A stretch of 64,000 nucleotides of DNA from Leishmania infantum JPCM5 (lineage: Eukaryota; Euglenozoa; Kinetoplastea; Trypanosomatida; Trypanosomatidae): contig NC_009414.2 of the NCBI RefSeq assembly GCF_000002875.2, forward strand, positions 597,001-661,000, given 5' to 3'. Within the stretch, counting starts at the first letter, position 1. Each line of letters starts with the position of its first letter. The notes beneath the pieces were generated by a model, which worked only from the letters and a program-made list of their open reading frames with translations, was not told where the DNA came from and did no database searches. The position numbers were made by a program, and so were the translations under genes. This document shows positions 22,050-30,808 of the stretch, one piece after another.

Positions 22050-22164
22050 AACTGTTTGGCCGTCACTCACCCTCTGCACATCAAAACGCCCACGGAAAGT
22101 GCACCTACCTCGTTCTGCGAAAGCAACGGCGTGGACTTACCCGGCCTAAGCTGCAAGGGTGCTC

Positions 22165-24408
22165 ATGTCTTTTTCACCGAATCCAATGGGTGCTGGGGCC
22201 GCTTCGGTGGCCCCCGAGCCAACTGGCGGCCCCGAGGCATCCCCGCGAAGTGTGCGCAGCAACACCCTCTATGCCGTGCTCAACGTCTCTCACACCGCGA
22301 CTTTGGAGGAGATTACAGCAGCTTACCGCAAGCTTGCCCTTGTGTACCATCCTGACCGCCCAAACGGCTTGCAGTGGAAGTTCCAAGAGATTCAGCGCGC
22401 CTACGAGGTTCTCAGTCAGAAGGATGCGCGCGCCAAGTACGACATCCTACTGAGAGGAAAACTCGCCATGCAGAACTTTAAGCGTCCGCCCCCGCTAGAG
22501 TCGGTGCTGCAGCCTGTCTACGCGCTGCTCGCCGACGGCGCCTTCTACGAGTTTGAGGCGGCGCCCAGCAAGCTCAAGTGCAGCTTTCACTACGGCGACG
22601 GCATTCAGTTCAACAGCGACTGCGGCAGCTTCATCGGGCTCGCCGGCGACGGCTTCATATATTGGACCATCAGCGGGCGTGGGTTTGCTTCGCGGCTGTG
22701 CAAGGCAGGCAGCACTTTTGCCCTCTCCAGCGTTCGCGTCATGTATCGTAGCAACATGGGGCTGCTCAAGATGCCACTAAAGCGCTCGTCTTTGCGGTCT
22801 TCCCACACCAGTCGCCCCGCCGGCTCTGCTGGCGGCAAGCGGGCTGTGAGAGGCAGCACCGGCGATGCTGGGCCCTCGGAGAGAGCGAGCAGCGCCACCT
22901 GTGCGCGCGCTGCCAAAACGTCCGAGGCGGATCGCATCAAGAAGGCGTTGCTGAACAAGGAACGAAGCCGCAATTTGAAGAGGCGGATGGAGATGCTTAA
23001 GGAGGAGGAGACAGAGGAGCGCAATTATCTCCAACAGGATCTGTGGGGGCAGTTCAGCTCGTTGCACACGACGGCAGAGGCGGCGTTTCGGTGTACGCTG
23101 CAAGGCGCCGCTGTGCCGGTGGAGATGGCGCTTTGGATGGGCTATAAGTCTCCGGAGGAGGTGATGCTGCGCTCATCTGATGCATGCAGCTCGCCATTGC
23201 TTGCCGAGCAGGTGTCGCTGCAGGCCTCCTCGTTGTGGGTAGACCCGCTGCAAAGCGACTACTACAGCGACGACGAAATGCTGCGGGAGGCTTGCGACGG
23301 CAACAAGGAAGACAGCAGACATTGCATTAACAACGGCGGAGACGTCGCCGCGCGTCACAAGCCTGACGGCGCCGACAGCTCGCCTTGCTCTTCGCAGCCC
23401 AGGCCAACTTCCGACGCAGCGCCAGATGGTGACGCCTTCCGCGGGCGTTCGGCGACGGCACCGGAGTCGCACTCACCGATTCTGCATCGCTTCAACAACG
23501 GTGCGGCTGCTGTCAGTGGAACTTCTGATGGGGCGGAAGTGGCAGAAAAACAAATAGTTGCATCCCCGTCCACGCCGCCACCGTGCCCAATATCACCGAT
23601 AGAGTCGTCAGGTGAAGCCGCCCCGCTGCACCCCACAAGTGACTCATACGTCCCTCCCACCTCGCAACCGTCTTGTGCCGCGAATGTACCGGTAGCGAAG
23701 CTTGCAGCGCAGGAGGAGGCGCCACTGACCGGCTTGCAGAGCAACCGTCAGCCTCACTCTAGTGGACTGTACACCAGCGCAGAGTCGGGTGAGCCCGCTT
23801 CGTCTTCCCTCGGCGTTTCCTCGCGGGCGATTGGAAAGACCGTGAAGGCGGTGGCCCGAGCGAAGAGAGGTGTCGTAATGAGCGACTCCGCAGCTGCACT
23901 CCCTTCTCGGAACGTCGGCGTTAAGGATGAGCGTTCCCTGAGGGCTGGCTCAAAGGCGGCGACCGTCTCCTCGGGCGCCAGCCCGCAGAAGGTTTCTGTC
24001 ACCGGGACACCGGCCGGAGAGTTCAGCAAGGACCGCAAAGCTTGCCCGCCGCTTCCAAGACGAAAAAACAACGGCGGCGGCGTTGGAGATGCGATGCTGC
24101 CGGTGAGGTTAGGGTCCATTCTTCAGGAGAAGCCGGAGCGGAGTGCGAAAGGCAATAATGCGGTTCTGAGCAACAAGAATCTCGTGCCGAAGGAAAAGGA
24201 GCAGACAAGACCACGGTGGATGATGGCGACCGAGGCCTACGCGCGCCGTGCAAACTTGCCGCTGGAAAACTCCCTCAACGCGACAACGCAGAGCTCCTCG
24301 TTCTGTCATGAGGCCAGTCGAGCGTACAATAGCTTGACCGCTGATCAACTTTTTGAGGAGGAGCGGGCTTTCATGGAGTCTTTTTCTAAGACGAAGCGTA
24401 TCATCTGA
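22165..24408 (+). CDS. J-domain (DnaJ/Hsp40-type) protein
   Basis: 747 residues from ATG 22165; the frame is open two codons further to a GTG. A complete J domain lies at about residues 34-98: TLYAVLNVSHTATLEEI, AYRKLALVYHPD with the HPD triad at 62-64, then FQEIQRAYEVLS and RAKYD. The intact HPD predicts stimulation of an Hsp70 ATPase. There is no G/F region or zinc-finger, so this is a type III (class C) J-protein. Residues about 115-205 look beta-rich and may be a client or lipid-binding domain (YEFEAAPSKLKCSFHYGDG..., not recognised). A charged coiled coil follows at about 255-300 (ADRIKKALLNKERSRNLKRRMEML). The remainder is Ser/Ala-rich and disordered, with a conserved-looking acidic end (TADQLFEEERAFMESF). 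Subcellular location is not evident. Confidence 0.88.
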   Translation: MSFSPNPMGAGAASVAPEPTGGPEASPRSVRSNTLYAVLNVSHTATLEEITAAYRKLALVYHPDRPNGLQWKFQEIQRAYEVLSQKDARAKYDILLRGKLAMQNFKRPPPLESVLQPVYALLADGAFYEFEAAPSKLKCSFHYGDGIQFNSDCGSFIGLAGDGFIYWTISGRGFASRLCKAGSTFALSSVRVMYRSNMGLLKMPLKRSSLRSSHTSRPAGSAGGKRAVRGSTGDAGPSERASSATCARAAKTSEADRIKKALLNKERSRNLKRRMEMLKEEETEERNYLQQDLWGQFSSLHTTAEAAFRCTLQGAAVPVEMALWMGYKSPEEVMLRSSDACSSPLLAEQVSLQASSLWVDPLQSDYYSDDEMLREACDGNKEDSRHCINNGGDVAARHKPDGADSSPCSSQPRPTSDAAPDGDAFRGRSATAPESHSPILHRFNNGAAAVSGTSDGAEVAEKQIVASPSTPPPCPISPIESSGEAAPLHPTSDSYVPPTSQPSCAANVPVAKLAAQEEAPLTGLQSNRQPHSSGLYTSAESGEPASSSLGVSSRAIGKTVKAVARAKRGVVMSDSAAALPSRNVGVKDERSLRAGSKAATVSSGASPQKVSVTGTPAGEFSKDRKACPPLPRRKNNGGGVGDAMLPVRLGSILQEKPERSAKGNNAVLSNKNLVPKEKEQTRPRWMMATEAYARRANLPLENSLNATTQSSSFCHEASRAYNSLTADQLFEEERAFMESFSKTKRII

Positions 24409-26410
24409 TGACGCGGCAGCTCTCTGAGCAACACGAGGGACCGACTCCGTCGCATGGATTCTTTGCCGCTTCGTCAACGATGCGGATAACAATGGTGACC
24501 CTCCCAAGCGAGAGGTGCTCAGGGGGCAGTGATCACCTCACCTCACCTTCCCTCGCCGTTGTTGTTTCCCCACCTTTTGCTTCGCCCCCTTTTCGTTTGA
24601 CTTGCATGCCCTCCCCTCACTTTTTGCATGACGTTATGGTTTCATGCGTGCGCGGCGACTCTGACTTGTTTTGTAGTTTCTGTGCGTCTCCACTCGTATT
24701 GTGTTGCCGCTTCTGCGTTTCCTTTCCTATGCCGGGTTTCCTTATTTCTGTTCAGCATTTCCGTTGCAGTGTCGGCGTCTGAAAGGCGGAGACTTGCCTT
24801 TGTCTCGTGCCTCTCTCGCCCTCTCCTTTTCCTCCTACGGCAAACCCTTATGCAGACAAAGACACATGCGCATGTAGTGTGCGCTCCGTGTGATGGCGGT
24901 GTGGCACGGCTCAACCGTGATCCCTCCTCTCTTCTGGACTCGGCACTGTTGCCGGTATTGCGGATGTGCCTCTCAACAAGGTCTGCATCGTCGCCTTTCG
25001 TTTTCCTTTGTTGGTTCGACATCGTCTTTTCTTTGTTGGTGGATCTGTGCGTCTATTGCGTAACGCACCTGTGCACTTCTTCGCTGCTTTCTCTCTTCCG
25101 ATGTGGGCATCTGCCTACGTGTATGTGGTATTCGGCGACTGGGTGTGGTATAGCAGTGCAGCTTCTTTGCCTTTTCTCCCCCCTTTGTTTTGGGTGTTCT
25201 GTGTGTGTGTGTGTGCGCCATGGTGCGCTCCGTGTCTCGTCCACTGACTCTCTCTTTTTGTTGTGCTCGTTTTGGTTGGCTGATGAGGATATGACCACAC
25301 GTGGGCCCGCCGCCCTCCCCCCTCCCCCTCCCCCTTGTTGTCCTCGTTTTAGGTGGATGGGGAGGGGAGGAGGGGTAGTGGTGGTGGTGAGTGGGCTTTC
25401 CGTTTCTGGAGTTTTGTTAGATTTCGTTTTGGTGCTCATCTTCTCGGGTGTTTTCTCCACAACGTCTTTTGTGTCTCTCTCCCTCTTTTCTTTTTCGTTC
25501 ATGTTCAGCTTTGGATTTGTGCTTGTTTCGGCTCTGCTGCCGCAGTCACGCCATCTGCGCGTGTGCGTGTGCGGTAGTGCGGATCTCCTCTTGTTCTTTG
25601 TCGCTTCTTATGTTGTTCTCCAATCCCGCTTGCTTGCGTGCGTATGTGTGCATGCCTTTTTCTCTCTCGCCACCTCTCCGTCCATCAGATGTGCTTCTTC
25701 GTCGTGTTCTCGTATCGCGCGCTTTCTTTTTTGCATTACATCTCGTTGATTCTCTTTGCCTCCCCCCCCCACACACACCGAAACAACGGACACGCCGTTC
25801 GTTTCCCTTCCGTCTCCTCCATCGCCGTCTTCCCTTACTTTCGAAAAGTTGTCTTTCGACCCTTTTCTATTCTCGCACCCTCATCCCTTCCTCCTTCCCT
25901 TGCCTCTCGCTGTCGAATTCTCTTCGGAGGTGCCCCTCATCGGAGTCACGCGAATTTCTCTTGTTCTTTTTTTTTGGGGGAGGGGGTTAGCGTACAGGCC
26001 TATACCGCTTGCTCACACTCCCTCACTCTTCTTTCCGTCGACGTGCAGCGTCGTCGTCGTCACGACAGCTGTATGTGCGCTTCGGAGGACTGGCATGGTC
26101 ACAGTCCACGGAGAGGATAGCGATGAAAAGTCAGCAACGCAGGAAGGGGATTCACCGGGGCCACTCAGAGGAGCGACGCCACTACTGAAGACGATAAACA
26201 GAGGAAGATGTGGGGAGCCGTGTGGCGTGCCAAGCATCTCTCCATCAACTCCCCCACGTGTGCCCCGGCTTTGCTTTTCCTCTCTTCTTTTTTCCTCATG
26301 AAACCCTTTCGACCTAATCCCGATTCTAAGACGGAAGCAGCGGCAATCCTTCACTCTGTTCTCTTTTTGTATTTTCGCGTTCGTTGTCTCTCCTTTTCGC
26401 TCCCTCGGCA

Positions 26411-26438
26411 ACGCGCGCGCGCGTGTGTGTGTGTGTGT
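26411..26438. repeat. Alternating purine-pyrimidine tract (CG)n(GT)n
   Basis: 28 bp of strict purine-pyrimidine alternation, CG units then GT units. Confidence 0.85.
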
Positions 26439-27219
26439 TTTGCTTCCTTTTTACACATGTAAGGATGAGCAACACATCCTACACCCCATTGTATGCCTCT
26501 AACTTGGATGCGCACGGTGCAGCAAGGACTACCTTGGCGGTAGAACATAGATCGAGCAAAAGAGAACAACATGGACGGCCAAAAGGAGGGGAAAAACGAC
26601 AGGGAATGTGGCGCGCCGGTGACAAGGGAAACCGGTATACTGAAGAGCGAGAGCGAGAGGGGGATGGGGAGGGGCGTGGGGGGCATCTCATTCCACCAAA
26701 CGAGCAAAGAGCAAATAAACTTATGAAGACAAAAGCTGTCCCTTCCCCTCCACCCAAGCGCACACACACACACACACACGCAGAGACGCTCTCCCCCTCT
26801 GCTGCGCCTCCTCTTTCATCTGAGGCGTATGCTTTCTTCCTCCATTTTGGCGTTGAAAATGCACTTTTCAATCGGTGAAGACCGCACCTAATCAACAGCG
26901 GCATTGCAGAATGGACTGCCGAACGGGCTGGTGTTTCATTGGCAGTGCTTCGTACGCGGTGTCAAGTGCACAGTCGACAGCAGGATCGCGCAGAGAGAGC
27001 GAGCGAGTTTATTGCCTCTGTGCCGGTGATCGGAGACACGGGGCCACCCGCTCTACCATCATCACCGTGTGCCGACCGTGCGCCGTACGCGGCGTGTATA
27101 GACTGGTGAGGACCGTGGGCACGGAGACCTTATACACCACTCCTTGTTCCTGCTTCGTGAAAGCACTCATATGTCGGCCACAGGGAGAGAAAGTGCCCTC
27201 TTGACTGTACTCAAGAGTC

Positions 27220-27305
27220 TTTGCCTATTCTGCTCATACATTTCCTTCTCTGGCTTTCTTCTTGCTCTTCCATCACCTTTGCTTGTGTTTCTACGGATGA
27301 GTCAG
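27220..27305 (+). promoter_or_regulatory. Trans-splice acceptor region for TGT
   Basis: A long pyrimidine tract at about 27222-27291 is followed by AGs at 27300-27301 and 27304-27305, and a later one near 27334. Use of any of these leaves ATG 27438 as the first in-frame start and excludes the in-frame ATG at 27297. Confidence 0.5.
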
Positions 27306-27437
27306 GCCCATCGAACGGCGTGTCTGGCGTGCAGGTGTGCCACGTCGGCACGACGGACACCACATTCCCATCCACGCTCATTCCACGCTCATTCCACGCG
27401 CAAGCTACGCAGTTACCGGTGCCCACGCAGCAAAGCA

Positions 27438-28847
27438 ATGCCACCGTCTTCGATATTCACGTTCGAGGAGTACAGGGGCCCGGACGGCAAGCAGCCTGTG
27501 GCAGCGCGTAGCGGCGTCTTCCACCTGCCCCACGGCCCCTTGCGCACGCCGATATTTATGCCGGTGGCGACGCAGGGTGCACTAAAGGGCGTCACAGTGG
27601 AGCAACTTGAGGAGCTCGATGTTGAAATAATCCTGGGCAACACCTATCATCTGGGCCTTCGACCAGGGGAGGAGGTGCTGCGTGCTCTAACCGCCCGCAA
27701 GAATGCGCGGGAGGCTGCCACCGGCACGCGCACCTCGGCAGATGGCATACGCGACAACATGGATGGTATCCACTTTATGGAGAACTGGAGAAAGAACATA
27801 TTAACCGACAGCGGTGGTTTCCAGATGGTGTCGCTGCTGAAGCTTGCGCAGATTACGGAGGAGGGCGTGCGGTTCCAGTCGACACATGGCAGTGGCACGG
27901 CAGGGGCTGTGGCTTCTGTAGCCAAGACGGAGGCCTTGAGCTCTGCCAGCGGTGCGACTGCAGCGGCATCTGCAGCGACGGCGCCGACAGATGCAGCTAA
28001 CGGACATGACAACGAAGGGGAGGCGGAAAACACGTACTCCCTGCTGCTCCGGCCTGAGGACTCCATCCGCATTCAGAATGCCATCGGTGGTGACATTATG
28101 ATGCAGCTGGACGACGTGGTGCACACGCTGACTGTCGGACCACGTGTGGAGGAGGCGGCGAAGCGCTCTATCCGGTGGCTTGACCGCTGTCTCGCAGCCA
28201 ACCAGAATCGGGAAAAGCAGTGCATCTTTGGCATCGTGCAGGGTGCCTTGAATGCCGAGCTGCGCCGGTACTGCGTGAAGGAGATTATCCAGCGGGCAGA
28301 GTGCATGGGCTACGCCATCGGCGGGCTCAGCGGCGGGGAGGCGAAGGACGACTTTTGGAGGATGGTGCGCTTGTGCACGAAGGAGGGTTTGCCGGCGAAC
28401 AAGCCGCGGTACTGCATGGGCGTTGGCTATCCAGAGGACATCCTCGTCTGTATCGCGCTCGGAGTGGACATGTTCGACTGCGTGTACGCCTGCCGCACAG
28501 CCCGCTTCGGCTCCGCACTCACTTCCTCTGGCAAGCTGCAGCTTTCTAAGAAGGAGTATGCGGCCGACTTCGGCCCCCTCGACCCGAACTGCAGCTGTAT
28601 GACGTGCCGCACGTACACACGCTCCTACCTGAACATGATCGCGGCAAAGGAGGGGACAGCGGCGACGTTGCTATCGTATCACAACATCGCCTACCTCATC
28701 GGCCTCACGCGCGGCGCTCGAAGCGCCATAGAAGAGGGTCGCTTTACCGAATACGTGCAGAACTTCTTCCTTGCCTACTACCCCACGAAGGAATACCCAG
28801 CGTGGGTGGTTGAGGCGCTGGCATCTGTGGAGATAACTCTGTTGTAG
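27438..28847 (+). CDS. Queuine tRNA-ribosyltransferase catalytic subunit (TGT, QTRT1-like)
   Basis: 469 residues from ATG 27438. Eukaryotic TGT swaps G34 of GUN-anticodon tRNAs for queuine, in a heterodimer with a non-catalytic partner. Key features are all present: TPIFMPVATQG near the N-terminus, ILTDSGGFQM with the substrate-binding Asp D124, LDDVV, and GVDMFDCV with D344/D347 in the nucleophile motif. TARFGSA, the form seen in QTRT1, follows, then a zinc site C385-x-C387-x2-C390 with H415. Retention of the nucleophile marks this as the catalytic rather than the accessory subunit. An Ala/Ser/Thr-rich insert of about 50 residues (about 150-203) interrupts the usual spacing. ATG 27297 would add 47 residues rich in Arg/Ser/Ala/His, resembling a mitochondrial presequence. 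However, it lies 5' of the favoured acceptor AGs, so 27438 was chosen. Confidence 0.93.
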   Translation: MPPSSIFTFEEYRGPDGKQPVAARSGVFHLPHGPLRTPIFMPVATQGALKGVTVEQLEELDVEIILGNTYHLGLRPGEEVLRALTARKNAREAATGTRTSADGIRDNMDGIHFMENWRKNILTDSGGFQMVSLLKLAQITEEGVRFQSTHGSGTAGAVASVAKTEALSSASGATAAASAATAPTDAANGHDNEGEAENTYSLLLRPEDSIRIQNAIGGDIMMQLDDVVHTLTVGPRVEEAAKRSIRWLDRCLAANQNREKQCIFGIVQGALNAELRRYCVKEIIQRAECMGYAIGGLSGGEAKDDFWRMVRLCTKEGLPANKPRYCMGVGYPEDILVCIALGVDMFDCVYACRTARFGSALTSSGKLQLSKKEYAADFGPLDPNCSCMTCRTYTRSYLNMIAAKEGTAATLLSYHNIAYLIGLTRGARSAIEEGRFTEYVQNFFLAYYPTKEYPAWVVEALASVEITLL

Positions 28848-29276
28848 TGGTGCGCTTGGTGAGGTGCACGCACACAGACGCAGCCGAGGACACATGGGTT
28901 GGGAGGTAACGCCGCCAGGGCTGATGACTCGAACAGTCGGTCTTGCTCTGCTCTCGTAGTAGACAGTAAGGGCGCGACACACAGTGACCGTGTGCGTCGG
29001 TGGACACTGTGCTGAAGGAGGGTGGAGGAGCCTGTGAAGAACAGAAAGGCTGGATGCTGCCAGCTCAGTTATCCTCTGTATCTCTGCCGCTCGGCCATTC
29101 GCAAAGGGACTTCCTCATGAGCCTTTCTCCTGTTGTTTGCCCTCCACAAGCGTTGCCGAGTGCGTGGCCACGGAGGGGGAGGGGGAGATCCCTGGTGCTT
29201 GTAGGCTTCTGCGTGCGGAACGGGGGGCTGTCAGTCGCAGCGCTTGTGTCCGCAGGCTTCTCTTCCTTTTGTGCTT

Positions 29277-29851
29277 CTCTTCACACCATCATGACGGGGC
29301 GCACACCTCGGCGCATCGTATCCTCAGGGTCTAGTGCACCCCGACTCTGTGTGGGGAGGAAGCCAGGCGAGCCCCCTTATCTCTGCCGATGCCGAGCTAC
29401 CTCTGGTGGTAACATGGTCAAGTACTTATGGCGTAGGGAGTGGTGAGAGTGGTGTGGCGCTGCTGATATTGGAGGTCAGGTCCTGGCTGACGTTGCGTCG
29501 GAGCGGCCTGCGGCAGCGAGCACGTTTGCACCACCCACATGATGGGCAGGGTGTCAGCGTGGCTTGAGCGTACCTCACCCGGCCCTCGCACTGCCCACTG
29601 GTGTGGGGAGCCTGCGCCACGGCGAGGGGGGGATGCACTAGGGGTGGCGACCGGCATGATGTGAGCGGCTGTGAGGCGGCCTGTGGAGCGAGAGACGGCT
29701 AGAGCTTGATGCAGAGGCCGTGTGCAGATGACTGACTCGGCGCATAGCTCTAAAGCATGTGTCTAAGGCTGCTTCGCACGGTGCGACGGGCCTGTGGCAG
29801 GGCCGGGAGCCGAGTGGAGTGTGGCTCATGCTCTGTGGTGGAGAATGGACA
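29277..29851 (+). mobile_element. SIDER2-like degenerate retroposon, copy 2
   Basis: Appears identical by eye to 8812-9386 over 575 bp, same orientation. It begins about 430 nt after the TGT stop codon. Sequence diverges abruptly at both edges, and the downstream flank is only weakly A-rich (AACAAAACC at about 29857-29865). Family assignment is as for copy 1 and was not searched. Confidence 0.7.
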
Positions 29852-30743
29852 CGTGAACAAAACCCTTTCTGCGGCTTCATCGTATTGGCGTGTGTGTACC
29901 TGCGAAATGGTAGATGGTGCAGACATGACAGCGCATTGGCGTAACGGGACAGGGGGAGGGAGGGTCAAGCGGCAAAGAACTGTTTCGCCATTGTGTGTGT
30001 GTCGAAGTGCCCTGTGTATCCTCGGCGCGTAGGACCAGCACTCCCTCCCTTATACACGCGTGTCTTGCACACTGTATGCAGGCGTCAGCTGCGTTGATTC
30101 CCCCGGTAAGCGAAGTGCTTGGTGGCGGCACAGCTCTCCTTCAGCGATCGCCCCGATCCCGTGTGTTTTGCTTTGATGCCTGCAACCTTTCTCTCTCTTC
30201 TCAACTTTATGTCTCTCTGGCGGATGACAACACAAACGCGACATGCACTTCTTCATGTTCGTTGCTTGCACCTGTCCACCGACTGGCTCTCGCTCCTCTT
30301 GCCGTCTTCGCCTGCTGCTGGTGCTGCAGCTGACATGTGCAGTACGTAGTGTGTAGGGAAGGAGAGATAAGGCAAGGCAATCATCTCCGCAAGCGAGGAG
30401 TACGACATCTATATAAACGAAAAGGAAGCGAGGTCAGCACATCACATACAAGCACGCACGGACACATGTATGTGTGCGTGCCTGCTCCCTCCTGTTTTAC
30501 TTCGTGCAGTTTCCTCATAGCCACGTTAGATTACCTGCACCTTACCTCTTGACATCCTTTTTTTTTCACCCTAACGCCTCAGAGTCGCAGAGGGTCTCGG
30601 ACACGAAAGGAGACACACTGTGTTCGCGCTTGGCTACGCACGTCGTGCGACTTCCGTAGTCACGCCACACTCCCTGGCCCCCCCCCGTCCTCGCGCAGCA
30701 CTTGGACCTAGACTAATCTCTCACTCTTTGTTTGGTAGTTGGC

Positions 30744-30775
30744 TATTTGTTTCGCTGCTGTATTTCTTGATTGAG
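30744..30775 (+). promoter_or_regulatory. Probable trans-splice acceptor for HYDIN
   Basis: The T-rich tract 30744-30769 is followed by an AG at 30774-30775, giving a 5' UTR of about 34 nt. Confidence 0.45.
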
Positions 30776-30808
30776 TGCCGTTCAGTAGCGCAACGGGGGT
30801 AACAGGCA

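Larger units (their letters stand above)
18458..22164 (+). other. Long intergenic region between the kinase and J-protein genes
   Basis: 3.7 kb with no supported gene. The translated open frames are Phe/Leu/Cys-rich UTR artefacts. It contains TA-rich runs at about 19254-19290, an alternating GC/AC tract at 19707-19735, T-rich blocks at 20110-20240 and 20640-20760, and a C12 run followed by AC repeats at 21007-21033. The acceptor for the downstream gene is at its 3' end. Confidence 0.55.
24409..27437 (+). other. Intergenic region upstream of the TGT gene
   Basis: 3 kb with no confidently supported gene. It is strongly T/C-rich on the + strand, with C-rich runs near 25315-25335 and 25766-25774, an alternating CG/GT tract at 26411-26438 and CA repeats near 26760-26780. 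A Cys-rich open frame at 26911-27204 was considered and not accepted. Confidence 0.55.
28848..30808 (+). other. Intergenic region carrying the second SIDER-like copy
   Basis: No gene was supported. The first part is the probable 3' UTR of TGT and includes the repeat at 29277-29851. The last part holds T-rich and CT-rich sequence leading to the HYDIN acceptor, plus a C7 run at about 30679-30685. Confidence 0.6.

Noticed and set aside
26094..26301. 68-codon frame starting after a CT-rich tract
   Set aside because: Third-position GC about 50%, no recognisable motif, C-terminus is translated pyrimidine tract.
26911..27204. Cys-rich open frame (97 codons from ATG 26911) with C-x-C and C-x2-C pairs, preceded by a pyrimidine tract and AG
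   Set aside because: Third-position GC is only moderate, and the stop at 27204 lies less than 100 nt before the TGT acceptor, leaving no room for a 3' UTR and poly(A) site.
27171..27296. N-terminal extension of TGT from ATG 27171 with an apparent hydrophobic segment
   Set aside because: The hydrophobic residues are the translation of the splice-acceptor polypyrimidine tract.
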